From JACNLN01 sp964626495 (GTDB lineage Bacteria; Fidelibacterota; Marinisomatia; Marinisomatales; CAZVFT01): a DNA stretch of 13,663 nucleotides. The number at the start of each line of letters is the position of its first letter. Positions within the stretch are counted from its first letter, which is position 1. Below the pieces are notes generated by a model that saw only the letters and a program-made list of their open reading frames with translations, was not told the origin of the DNA and did not search any database. Location of the stretch: assembly GCA_964626495.1 (NCBI GenBank), contig CAZVFT010000067.1, forward strand, positions 1 to 13,663. The letters run 5' to 3'. Below, piece by piece: positions 6,270-13,641 of the stretch. A program made the translations under genes and the position numbers.

Positions 6270-7132
6270 AAGACGTTCTGAACTTGTTCTCTTAGTTTCT
6301 CCACATCGTCTTTCAACTCAATCACTATGCGACTAATTTCCAGTTGATTGGTTTTTGAACCAATGGTATTTATTTCACGGACAATTTCCTGCAACAAAAA
6401 TTGTAATCGTTTTCCTGCAGGTTTGTCTGCGTTAAGAAACAATTTGAATTGATCAAAGTGACTTCTACAACGAACGATTTCCTCACTGATATCTAATTTA
6501 TCAGCTAAAATAGCGGCTTCCTGGATGATACGAGAATCGTCATCCGGAATATCCCTCATCATCTCTGATATCTTCGCTATGTATTTATCTTTATTATAAC
6601 TTACAGATTCTTGTTGAATTTCCTCAATATTGTCAATATTTGTGAAGAGTGTGACAAGTCTCTCTCTGAAATCTTGTAACAGTTTTTTTCCTTCCTGTTC
6701 TCTCATCTCTTCTAATTCTTTGAGGGATTTATCTACAGCTTCTGAAACAGCTTCCTCATCAACTTCTAATTTTTCATTTGTAACAAGGAGATCCTTCAGA
6801 TCCACCATACTGGAAATGTTGATTTCGATACCATAATCATTGTGAATAGTCTTCAGAATAGATTGATAAGCTTCGTATTTTTTTCTATCTAATACCATCA
6901 TCTCATTTCCCACGATTCCATTTTTATCAATCTGCAATGTCACTTCTACCCGGCCTCTGTGACACACTTTCTGAACTTTTCGTCGGATGGTTTCTTCAAT
7001 CCGTAACGAGGTCTCACACCCTTTGTAATGATAGTCAAAATAACGGCTATTTACCGATCGAATTTCAACCGAGAATGGAACACCATTGGAAATTCCTCTG
7101 GCTGAACCGAATCCTGTCATACTTTTAATCAT
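6266..7132 (-). CDS. yicC: YicC-family endoribonuclease
   Basis: This is a member of the YicC/YloC family, recently shown in E. coli and Bacillus to act as an endoribonuclease; older names are DUF1732 or stress-induced protein YicC. The N terminus MIKSMTGFGSARG is the family signature, followed by VEIRSVNSRYFDYHYKG. The C-terminal domain ends with FLLQEIVREINTIGSK, then NQLEISRIVIELKDDVEKLREQVQNV, nearly the textbook ending. The 288-aa length is normal. The central part (about residues 120-200) is Glu/Lys-rich and probably a long helical hairpin. The ATG at 7130-7132 is fixed by the conserved first residues; the ribosome-binding sequence upstream is weak (AAAGAT). It begins a unit with gmk, an arrangement common across bacteria. 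A DnaA box and a candidate promoter lie in the 102-bp gap upstream. Confidence 0.95.
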   Translation of the reverse strand: MIKSMTGFGSARGISNGVPFSVEIRSVNSRYFDYHYKGCETSLRIEETIRRKVQKVCHRGRVEVTLQIDKNGIVGNEMMVLDRKKYEAYQSILKTIHNDYGIEINISSMVDLKDLLVTNEKLEVDEEAVSEAVDKSLKELEEMREQEGKKLLQDFRERLVTLFTNIDNIEEIQQESVSYNKDKYIAKISEMMRDIPDDDSRIIQEAAILADKLDISEEIVRCRSHFDQFKLFLNADKPAGKRLQFLLQEIVREINTIGSKTNQLEISRIVIELKDDVEKLREQVQNVL

Positions 7133-7169
7133 ATCTTTGATTCAATATTTCGCTCAAAACATAGATGAT

Positions 7170-7198
7170 ACAATATAATAATACAAGTTAAATTCCAA
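7170..7198 (-). promoter_or_regulatory. Candidate promoter for yicC-gmk
   Basis: On the minus strand TTGGAA (7193-7198) and TATTGT (7170-7175) are separated by 17 bp. Each matches the housekeeping consensus at 4 of 6 positions. The region is extremely AT-rich, so several alternative -10 sites overlap. It would give a leader of about 30 nt before the yicC ATG. Confidence 0.3.
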
Positions 7199-7224
7199 AC
7201 TATAAACTTTAAATAATTAACAAT

Positions 7225-7233
7225 TTATCCACA
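7225..7233 (+). promoter_or_regulatory. Perfect DnaA box (TTATCCACA) upstream of yicC-gmk
   Basis: It lies directly after the stop codon of the PorV-like gene and 93 nt before the yicC start. The sequence is identical to the consensus DnaA box, with flank TTATCCACAATTAC, nearly the same as at 5606. It is next to the AT-rich run 7141-7224, a combination also seen in DnaA-regulated promoters and in unwinding elements. Confidence 0.45.
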
Positions 7234-7234
7234 A

Positions 7235-8263
7235 TTACTCGTTTAACTTTTCACGCAGTGATTTTAGGGCATCTGACTGTAATTTCAAAGAAAGATAATG
7301 GCTGGTTCCCAGATTACTGTTTAGTGGTGAAGGTGTAAATGCATAATCAATAGAACCAAAAGAGAAATTCATTCCAACACCAACAGAATAATTTGTGATA
7401 GGATTACGTCCTATACGGAGATGAAAGTTATCACTGTAACGAATGTTTAGTCCTACTCGAAGGTTACTTCCCATGTTCCCGATAAAAAAATCATCGGATT
7501 TTAACCTTCCCGCTGTTGAAATGAACAAATTTGTCATAAAATTCACTTTCAGCTTTTGAACCAGCAATGGGAAGCTATACATATTTCCGATTGATATTTC
7601 AGGTGTAATTCTCTCAACAGTTCCAGACTCCCAGATTACCCATGAAGTAGTAATATCCCTTATGGATATTCCCAAGATATTATTCATTCCCAAAGATCGG
7701 TACATCCCAAAATCGAATCCAATGCCATATCCTGTGTGAGAACCCAACTGGTGCCATAATCCCCTGACGTTTCCCCCTATTTTCCAATTATGCAGAGAGG
7801 TGGCAAAACCAATAATTCCAGCCCATTGAACCTGATTGAAATATGTAACCTTTTCCGGTATAATTCGTTCACTGATGTCATTAAGGGAGCCTGAGTTGTA
7901 CAACAAAGCCCTAGTGGTATTTGGAATGTTTTCTACTTCCTCACGAATTAAAACAAGAGACCACTTTGACCTAAAGTTATTCTTTAAGTTAGTTCCGATA
8001 ATATCAAATTTAACGATACCTGCAAATCTTTCTTGATGGGCATAACAAAGCACTTTTTCTTCACTTTCGAAAAGTCGTGCGGGATTCCACAGAATTGCTA
8101 ATGGACCAGTTGCAGAGGCAACCTCTGCCCCGCTCAGGGCGATGGCACGAGCATCACCAACTCCTTCATACACCTGGTTTCCATACTTAACCCAGACTGA
8201 CTCACCAGCTGGTAAAAAAGAGAGGAAAAAGATTATTATGAAAATTATCCGGTTATTTCTCAT
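7235..8263 (-). CDS. PorV/PorQ-family outer-membrane beta-barrel protein
   Basis: This is probably an exported outer-membrane protein. Residues 1-20 form a signal peptide (RNNR, then a hydrophobic IIFIIIFFLSFLPAG core), with cleavage likely near Gly20-Glu21. The start of the mature protein carries the family motif in the form GDARAIALSGAEVASATG...AILWNPARL (about residues 36-63), comparable to the usual G-RA-GMGGA...D--A--WNPAGL. The rest alternates short amphipathic strands with glycines and ends with SVGVGMNFSFGSIDYAFTPSP and LGTSHYLSLKL, the typical closing strands. In Bacteroidota, PorV and PorQ act in the type IX secretion system, but many paralogues in FCB bacteria have no assigned job, and no other secretion component is present here. 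It starts 8 nt after the mutS stop with no obvious ribosome-binding sequence. It is the last gene of unit A. Confidence 0.72.
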   Translation of the reverse strand: MRNNRIIFIIIFFLSFLPAGESVWVKYGNQVYEGVGDARAIALSGAEVASATGPLAILWNPARLFESEEKVLCYAHQERFAGIVKFDIIGTNLKNNFRSKWSLVLIREEVENIPNTTRALLYNSGSLNDISERIIPEKVTYFNQVQWAGIIGFATSLHNWKIGGNVRGLWHQLGSHTGYGIGFDFGMYRSLGMNNILGISIRDITTSWVIWESGTVERITPEISIGNMYSFPLLVQKLKVNFMTNLFISTAGRLKSDDFFIGNMGSNLRVGLNIRYSDNFHLRIGRNPITNYSVGVGMNFSFGSIDYAFTPSPLNSNLGTSHYLSLKLQSDALKSLREKLNE

Positions 8264-8271
8264 TCAATTGA

Positions 8272-10884
8272 TTACAGATCATACTCTGATTTTAATTCAT
8301 CTAATTTTTTCAATGCTTCAAGGGGAGTCATTTTATCAATATCCAGATCTGCTAACGTTTCCCTTAACCTTAATTCCTGTTCAGAAAATAAGTCCAACTG
8401 GTTAGACGTCGAACCAGGTGGAATGGTTCCCTCGATTTCGGGGGATTCGTGATGTACAAGATGATGAAGAATCTTAGTGGCTCGCTGAATAACGGAGTCA
8501 GGTACACCTGCCATTCGTGCCACGTGAATCCCGTAACTCTTATCACACGATCCAGGAATTATCTTTCTCAAGAAGACAATTTTATCTCCAAACTCCTTTA
8601 CTGCCACATTATAATTTTTCACACGAGAAAGAATCTCTTCAAGCTCAGTTAACTCGTGATAATGCGTAGCAAATATAGTTCTCGGCTGCGAGGATGGGGT
8701 CTCGTGTAAAAATTCTGTAATAGCCCACGCAAGTGATAGACCATCAAATGTGGCTGTCCCCCGACCGATTTCATCAAAAAGTACAAGACTCTTGGAAGTA
8801 ACATTATTCAATATATTTGCTGCCTCGATCATTTCCACTAAAAATGTAGATTCTCCACCAGCCAAATTATCACTAGCGCCAACACGGGTAAAAAGGCTAT
8901 CTACCATACCAATCTCTGCTTTCTGAGCGGGTACATAACTCCCCATCTGTGCCAGAACAACAATCAACCCCACCTGCCGAAGATATGTGGACTTCCCCGC
9001 CATATTTGGACCGGTGACCAGCAGGATTTGATCTCTGTCCGTTGAAATATCAAGATCATTAGGAATAAATTTCTCTCCTGCCGGCATAATAACTTCCACG
9101 ACTGGATGCCTGGATTCCCTCACCGTGATATTCGTTCCATCAGTTATTGTTGGTTCAATGTAATGGTTTTCCACAGCTACTTCAGCTAATGTGGCGTGGA
9201 GATCTATCTGATTTAAGACCCCAGCATTTGTTTGTATCTTTGCCGCTTGTTTCAAAACCTCTTTTCGAAGAAATTGAAAAATTCCCATCTCAATTTCCAC
9301 CAGTTTTTCCTCCGCATTGAGAATTTTCTCCTCGTATTCCTTCAGTTCAGGCGTAATAAATCTTTCAGCATTCACAAGAGTTTGTTTTCTTATGTAGCTG
9401 TCCGGGACTTTATCGAGATGGGGGCGGGTAACTTCCAGATAATACCCAAATACCTTGTTATACCCAACTTTCAGAGAAGAGATACCTGTCCGTTCCTTCT
9501 CAGACTTTTCCATGGAATTAATCCAATCTTTTCCCCCTTTTGCAATAGCCCGTAATTCATCCAATTCTTCGTTGACACCATCTCGAATGATACCTCCTTC
9601 CCCCACTGTAATGGGAGGAGAATCTACAAGGGTATTTTCGATGGATGTTACAATGTCAGCAGTATCTTCGAATTGTTCACCCAATAATTGAAGAGCGGTG
9701 TTTTTAGAATCTTGAAGGTGATTGTAAAAATCAGGGATCAATGTTAGAGTCGATTTTAGATTAGCAAGATCTCTGGGTGTAGCTTTACCCCGACTTAATT
9801 TCCCCACTAACCGTTCCAGATCGCTGCAATTCATCAGTCTTCGCCGAATAACACTCCGGAATTCTTCATCCGTAACAAATCCTTTTACATAGGCAAGACG
9901 ATTTTCTATTCGCTGCTTGTTGGTGAGGGGATGTTTTAATCGTTTCCGGAGAAGCCTTCCTCCTCCGGGGGTCACTGTTTTATCCAACACACTGATTAAA
10001 GTCCCGTGAACCCCCTGAGTTGCCAGTGAATAGAAAAGTTCCAGATTTCGCACTGTGAACTCATCCAGTCCCATAATCTCCTCGTTCCTGATGGCAACCA
10101 ATTTTGTGAGGTGATGGAGAGCGCTCTTAATATTATGTTGGACATATCGAAGAATCACACCAGCAGCTGTTATCCCAACTGTAAAATCCTCGCATCCAAA
10201 CCCTTTCAGAGAGGTCATACCAAAATGATCAATGAGGGAAGAATAGGACGTATCGTAGTTAAATGACCATTCATCCATTTCCGTCACAAATGGGCGGATT
10301 TTCTTGAACCAGGTTTTCTTTTCAACATTCGACTTTTCCTGGATGATTACTTCCTTGGGAAAAAATTTGACCATAATTTCATGCAAATCAGCTCCACCTG
10401 ACTCACCGACATAAAATTCCCCCGTGGAGTGATCAAAAAATGCGAATCCAGTTATATCTTTGTTACTATGAATAGCAGCTAAAAAATTGTTTGATTTTTC
10501 ATCAAGGTATTTTTCAGATATTGTTGTTCCGGGAGTAACCACCTCCACTACTTCCCGCTTGACGATCCCTTTTGCCAGTTTAGGATCCTCCACCTGTTCG
10601 CAAATCGCCACCCGCAACTCGGCTTCAATGAGCTTGTGAAGATATGAATCGAGAGCATGGTGAGGAAATCCTGCCAGAGGAACAGAAGCGGCTGCTCCAT
10701 TCGCTCGTTTCGTCAGAGCGATGTTTAAAATCCTCGATGTAACTTTCGCATCATCTTCGAAGGTTTCGTAAAAATCCCCCATCCGAAAAAGAACAAGAGT
10801 GTTGGGATATTTTGCCTTGATGCTGTGATACTGCCGCATTAAAGGCGTCATTTCCTCCCTTTTCTTCGACTTCTTGTTAGCCAT
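8272..10884 (-). CDS. mutS: DNA mismatch repair protein MutS
   Basis: MutS recognises base mismatches and small loops and starts methyl-independent or methyl-directed mismatch repair. The N-terminal mismatch-binding domain contains the Phe-Tyr-Glu motif at residues 38-40 (RMGDFYETF). The ATPase domain has Walker A GPNMAGKST at 625-633 (Lys631), the STFLVEM signature, Walker B LVLFDEIGRGT (Asp704-Glu705) and the ATHYHEL switch near 739-745. Near the C terminus QLDLF (829-833) matches the beta-clamp binding motif, followed by the terminal helix TPLEALKKLDELK linked to tetramer formation. At 870 aa it is a standard MutS1. I prefer the ATG at 10882-10884, which overlaps the selB stop as TGATG; a GTG one codon earlier is also possible. 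An AGGA sequence lies about 10-13 nt upstream. No mutL is in the window. Confidence 0.97.
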   Translation of the reverse strand: MANKKSKKREEMTPLMRQYHSIKAKYPNTLVLFRMGDFYETFEDDAKVTSRILNIALTKRANGAAASVPLAGFPHHALDSYLHKLIEAELRVAICEQVEDPKLAKGIVKREVVEVVTPGTTISEKYLDEKSNNFLAAIHSNKDITGFAFFDHSTGEFYVGESGGADLHEIMVKFFPKEVIIQEKSNVEKKTWFKKIRPFVTEMDEWSFNYDTSYSSLIDHFGMTSLKGFGCEDFTVGITAAGVILRYVQHNIKSALHHLTKLVAIRNEEIMGLDEFTVRNLELFYSLATQGVHGTLISVLDKTVTPGGGRLLRKRLKHPLTNKQRIENRLAYVKGFVTDEEFRSVIRRRLMNCSDLERLVGKLSRGKATPRDLANLKSTLTLIPDFYNHLQDSKNTALQLLGEQFEDTADIVTSIENTLVDSPPITVGEGGIIRDGVNEELDELRAIAKGGKDWINSMEKSEKERTGISSLKVGYNKVFGYYLEVTRPHLDKVPDSYIRKQTLVNAERFITPELKEYEEKILNAEEKLVEIEMGIFQFLRKEVLKQAAKIQTNAGVLNQIDLHATLAEVAVENHYIEPTITDGTNITVRESRHPVVEVIMPAGEKFIPNDLDISTDRDQILLVTGPNMAGKSTYLRQVGLIVVLAQMGSYVPAQKAEIGMVDSLFTRVGASDNLAGGESTFLVEMIEAANILNNVTSKSLVLFDEIGRGTATFDGLSLAWAITEFLHETPSSQPRTIFATHYHELTELEEILSRVKNYNVAVKEFGDKIVFLRKIIPGSCDKSYGIHVARMAGVPDSVIQRATKILHHLVHHESPEIEGTIPPGSTSNQLDLFSEQELRLRETLADLDIDKMTPLEALKKLDELKSEYDL

Positions 10885-12770
10885 CACGGAAGAATCCTGA
10901 CGTTTCCATCCCGCACAGTTACCCCGTGCTTGTCAAGATATTCAAGAAGCGGAATGGCGTGTTTTCTGGTTGTGTTCGTAAAAGATTTAAAGTCCACTAC
11001 AGACATCTTAGTGTTATTTTCAAAAAATTGTCTAACTTTTAATTTTAAAGATTTCAGATTCTCGATGTGAATCCAAAGATCTCGATTAATTTCAACAATT
11101 TTATTGTCGTTTTTCAAAATATGCAGGAGTTGAAGTAAATGTGAAATTGGAACATTTTGAAGTGTAGCAATCTCTGATGAGGATAATAGAGTAAACCCAC
11201 TGTCCAATAGATGATTTTCAACTTTTTGCGTAATAGCCAGATCGTCAGATTCCAATTGAATTTGAAATCCCGCCAGTCGGATGAAACCATCATCAATTTC
11301 CACTTTCCCATCGCTCTTTAATGATTCTGTTAGAAAGTCATACAGAGGTAAACTGACATCCATTTTCTGGATTAACTCTTCCCGTCTTGTCCCCTTTTTA
11401 TAAGGATTACGAGAATGAAATGTCTCAAGAAATCCAATCAGTCTATCCTTATGTCCATCCACAGATGAACAGAGCAATATGTATGGATTCTCGTCTAAAC
11501 CAAATCGTATCACATCAACTTTCTCTGCTAATGTCTTGATATTACCCTCTGATAACTGCCAGCGGTGAGTCCAATCCATCACGGTTAATGGAAAATTAGT
11601 ACTTTCTTTTAAGAACTTTTTAAACCGTTCCTCACTGCTCAATCCAAAAATATCTGACAGCCACTTTTTACCCATCTTCCATTTGGGGGGTGGGTTTGCA
11701 TCGATTACTTTACCTCCTCCCATTGTTTCTGCCGGTGAATAAAACCGAATTATTACCGGATCATCCACCGCTGGCACAATAGGGGATTCCAATTTGATGA
11801 GAGCTGGCGAACTCTCCCCAGCTTTCAGCTCCTTCTTCTTTCCAGCCAGAAAAACCCGACCTAATATTTCGTCTGTCCCGAGATGTACCCTGATTCGCTG
11901 TTCGTGTTTCAAACGTCTAAGGGTTGATGAAATGAGGGAAATTTCAACTCCAATTGCCGTGGTGGTTTGTAACATCCCACAGGAAGCAATAACGGTGCCA
12001 CGTTTTAGATTTCTACATTCTATTTTAGCAAGATTTATGGCAGCCCGATCACCCGTTTTAACAGACCTTACTTCCCTGGCGTGAGATTGCAGTGCACGAA
12101 CCTTCGTGACAATCCCATTAGGTAAAATCTCCACTTCCTCACCGGTGGAAAGTGACCCGCTTACAACAGTCCCTGTTACCACGGTCCCAAATCCTTTTTT
12201 GGTGAATACCCGATCCACACACAGACGGAAAAATCCTCGATCCTTCTTTTCTTTTACCTGACCTGCTATGTTCAGCAGAATTTTTCTCAGTTCCTCAACC
12301 CCTTCACCAGTGACAGAAGATACTCGAATAATGGGGGCATTATCTAAAAAGGAATCCTGCACATATTCCACTATTTCCTCTTCGAGGAGATCCAGCCACT
12401 CACTTTCTTCTATCAGATCTATTTTTGTTATGGCAATACAACCAGTCTGTACACCAAGTAGTTTGAGAATGTCGAGATGTTCACGGGTCTGGGGCATAAT
12501 GCCATCATCAGATGCAATCGTTAGAAGAGCAATATCTATTGTACTCGCTCCTGCTACCATATTGCGAATAAATTTTTCGTGACCCGGGACATCAATGACG
12601 GTGATATCATCCGTGAGAAAAGCAAAGCCAAGGTCAATGGTCATCCCCCGTTCTTTTTCCTCAGGATGGCTATCCGTATCCGTCCCGGTCAGTGCCTTAA
12701 CGAGGACTGTCTTACCGTGATCAATATGACCTGCTGTACCGATGACAATTTGAGGCATCTGCTTTCTCAC
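10884..12770 (-). CDS. selB: Selenocysteine-specific translation elongation factor SelB
   Basis: SelB is an EF-Tu-like GTPase that delivers selenocysteyl-tRNA(Sec) to in-frame UGA codons next to a SECIS hairpin. G-domain motifs are clear: G1 GHIDHGKT (residues 14-21), G2 EKERGMTID (38-46), G3 DVPGH (60-64) and G4 TKID (115-118), the SelB form rather than the NKxD of EF-Tu. Domains II-III follow (DRVFTKKGFGTVVTGTV). From about residue 380 to 628 come the winged-helix repeats that bind the SECIS RNA. The 628-aa length is normal. The GTG at 12768-12770 overlaps the preceding stop by 4 nt (GTGA). An ATG four codons later (12756-12758) is the alternative and fits most homologues, which begin two to five residues before IGTAGH. 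No selA, selC, selD or selenoprotein is visible here, so these must lie elsewhere. Confidence 0.95.
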   Translation of the reverse strand: MRKQMPQIVIGTAGHIDHGKTVLVKALTGTDTDSHPEEKERGMTIDLGFAFLTDDITVIDVPGHEKFIRNMVAGASTIDIALLTIASDDGIMPQTREHLDILKLLGVQTGCIAITKIDLIEESEWLDLLEEEIVEYVQDSFLDNAPIIRVSSVTGEGVEELRKILLNIAGQVKEKKDRGFFRLCVDRVFTKKGFGTVVTGTVVSGSLSTGEEVEILPNGIVTKVRALQSHAREVRSVKTGDRAAINLAKIECRNLKRGTVIASCGMLQTTTAIGVEISLISSTLRRLKHEQRIRVHLGTDEILGRVFLAGKKKELKAGESSPALIKLESPIVPAVDDPVIIRFYSPAETMGGGKVIDANPPPKWKMGKKWLSDIFGLSSEERFKKFLKESTNFPLTVMDWTHRWQLSEGNIKTLAEKVDVIRFGLDENPYILLCSSVDGHKDRLIGFLETFHSRNPYKKGTRREELIQKMDVSLPLYDFLTESLKSDGKVEIDDGFIRLAGFQIQLESDDLAITQKVENHLLDSGFTLLSSSEIATLQNVPISHLLQLLHILKNDNKIVEINRDLWIHIENLKSLKLKVRQFFENNTKMSVVDFKSFTNTTRKHAIPLLEYLDKHGVTVRDGNVRILP

Positions 12771-13024
12771 TTCAATTTTTTTAACTGTTTTACAAATTTC
12801 TTTTCATCAAAGTATCTTTTATCATTCAAGATATCCCATATCTCCTCTACAACAACACTCGCAATCATTTCAACTGCTTCTTTACGAGAATAGCCATCAT
12901 CCATCAAACGGTTAAGTGTTTGTTCCGTTTCTTGAAGATTTTTATCACGAATTTGATTTTCTACAACCTCTAAAGTAATTCTTTTCAGTCGTGGATTGTA
13001 TTCTTGTTCATTTGTATACATCAT
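12767..13024 (-). CDS. Small helical protein of unknown function, DUF1841-like
   Basis: I do not recognise this 85-aa protein with certainty. It is predicted to be all-helical, acidic in the middle and Lys-rich at the end (KKFVKQLKKLK), with no signal peptide or membrane segment. The pattern NPRLKRITLEVVENQI, then an RLMDDGYSRKEAVEMIASVVVEEIWDIL helix, resembles small bacterial proteins of the DUF1841 type, whose usual form has NPRLH and HEAIH; both histidines are replaced here (Lys and Met). It opens the unit with selB and mutS and shares GTGA with selB. The first of two adjacent ATGs (13022-13024) lies 11 nt after an AGGAG sequence. A second ATG sits only 3 nt after AGGAG (13030-13032) and opens a three-codon frame whose TGA overlaps the real start. 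Confidence 0.7.
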   Translation of the reverse strand: MMYTNEQEYNPRLKRITLEVVENQIRDKNLQETEQTLNRLMDDGYSRKEAVEMIASVVVEEIWDILNDKRYFDEKKFVKQLKKLK

Positions 13025-13046
13025 TGTGACATAGACTCCTGTGATG

Positions 13047-13056
13047 TTAGCGCTAA
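13047..13056. promoter_or_regulatory. 10-nt palindrome TTAGCGCTAA upstream of the selB unit
   Basis: This perfect palindrome lies 6 nt upstream of the AGGAG ribosome-binding sequence (13036-13040) of the first gene in unit A. The position suits an operator or a feature of the short leader. No regulator can be named, and no second copy was seen in the window. Confidence 0.25.
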
Positions 13057-13118
13057 ATCAATTATTTACGACAAATAAATTTAAGCTTATTACTCTGAAT
13101 AATACACCTTGAAATTAA

Positions 13119-13192
13119 AACTTTGCGGAAGTAGAACTCGTCCGACCATCAGTGGAATCCGTCCAGTTCCTTACGGAAACTTCCGCAAAGTT
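13119..13192. repeat. 74-bp inverted-repeat element with perfect 14-bp arms
   Basis: AACTTTGCGGAAGT (13119-13132) is the exact reverse complement of ACTTCCGCAAAGTT (13179-13192), around a 46-nt centre. The centre itself has a TCCGT/ACGGA pairing and a GAACT/AGTTC pairing. AACTTTGCGGAAGTT-type palindromes are, from memory, common as dispersed short repeats in Bacteroidota-like genomes. It may be a MITE-like or REP-like element. There is no T-tract to support a terminator. Confidence 0.6.
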
Positions 13193-13364
13193 AGATAGAT
13201 GAAATTCGGTTATATTTCGGAAAGTACAGATGACTTTGAGGGAATATCTGAAATTTAAAAATGATTTCGCTACGCCGCATCTTTTTACTCCAAGACACTT
13301 CAGTCCCGTCGGTGATCCCTTTTACCAATTGAATTCAAATACAAGTTTACTGAACAATTCCGGG

Positions 13365-13437
13365 GGTCGCCTGCCCGCCCCACACCGTCTGCCAGCCCTC
13401 CCGATGAGGGAGCAGACTAGTGGGTGGCAGGCGGACC
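13365..13437. repeat. Large GC-rich imperfect palindrome (cruciform-forming)
   Basis: Pairs from outside inwards: GGTC 13365-13368 with GACC 13434-13437; GCCTGCC 13369-13375 with GGCAGGC 13426-13432; CCCAC 13379-13383 with GTGGG 13420-13424; GTCTGC 13387-13392 with GCAGAC 13412-13417; CCCTC 13396-13400 with GAGGG 13406-13410 around a 5-nt loop. The interruptions are small. This is a strongly folding dispersed-repeat type of sequence and far richer in G+C than its surroundings. Confidence 0.6.
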
Positions 13438-13463
13438 GACGGTGAAAGATTAAAAAAGTTGAC

Positions 13464-13613
13464 ATTTCCGTAATGCTCGCCTACCCTTCGGCTTCGCTCA
13501 GGGGGCGGGCAGGTCAGAAAGAGAGAAATCCGTCAAACAAAGCCGGACTGGCAGAGAAAATTTAGTCAAAAGTTCGTTTTCCCGTATGAAATGTAGGCAA
13601 ACATTACGGAAAT
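13464..13613. repeat. 150-bp segment bounded by 12-bp perfect inverted repeats
   Basis: ATTTCCGTAATG (13464-13475) and CATTACGGAAAT (13602-13613) are exact reverse complements. The segment between them holds the GC-rich repeat at 13484-13514 and no open reading frame. The layout looks like a miniature inverted-repeat element, but no target-site duplication is evident at the outer edges. Confidence 0.4.
13484..13514. repeat. GC-rich dispersed repeat with CCCTTCGG...CTCAGGG core
   Basis: The core at 13484-13503 begins CCCTTCGGCTTCG and ends CTCAGGG, followed by GGCGGGCAGG. From memory, the CCCTTCG-CTTCGCTCAGGG pattern is a very common intergenic repeat in environmental FCB-group genomes. The GGCGGGCAGG tail matches the arms of the cruciform at 13365-13437, so the two belong to related repeat material. 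Confidence 0.5.
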
Positions 13614-13620
13614 AATAACC

Positions 13621-13641
13621 CCTTACCTGCTCGTTGTAAGG
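13621..13641. repeat. Small hairpin CCTTAC/GTAAGG
   Basis: Six perfect base pairs (13621-13626 with 13636-13641) surround a 9-nt loop. AT-rich sequence follows on the plus strand (GAAATATAAT) without a T-run. It may be the 3' end of a transcript from outside the window or part of the repeat island. Confidence 0.25.

Noticed and set aside
5426..7240. Chromosomal replication origin suggested by DnaA boxes, AT-rich DNA and dnaB nearby
   Set aside because: Only two boxes 1.6 kb apart, no box cluster, no dnaA, dnaN, gyrB, parAB or rpmH, and no change of gene orientation across the region. A regulatory or titration role fits better.
13230..13445. 71-aa plus-strand open frame
   Set aside because: Its second half translates the GC-rich cruciform repeat, it has no clear ribosome-binding site, and it resembles no protein I know.
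13459..13487. Promoter starting with TTGACA on the plus strand
   Set aside because: A perfect -35 is present, but the position 17 bp downstream reads TACCCT within GC-rich repeat DNA, and there is no gene after it.
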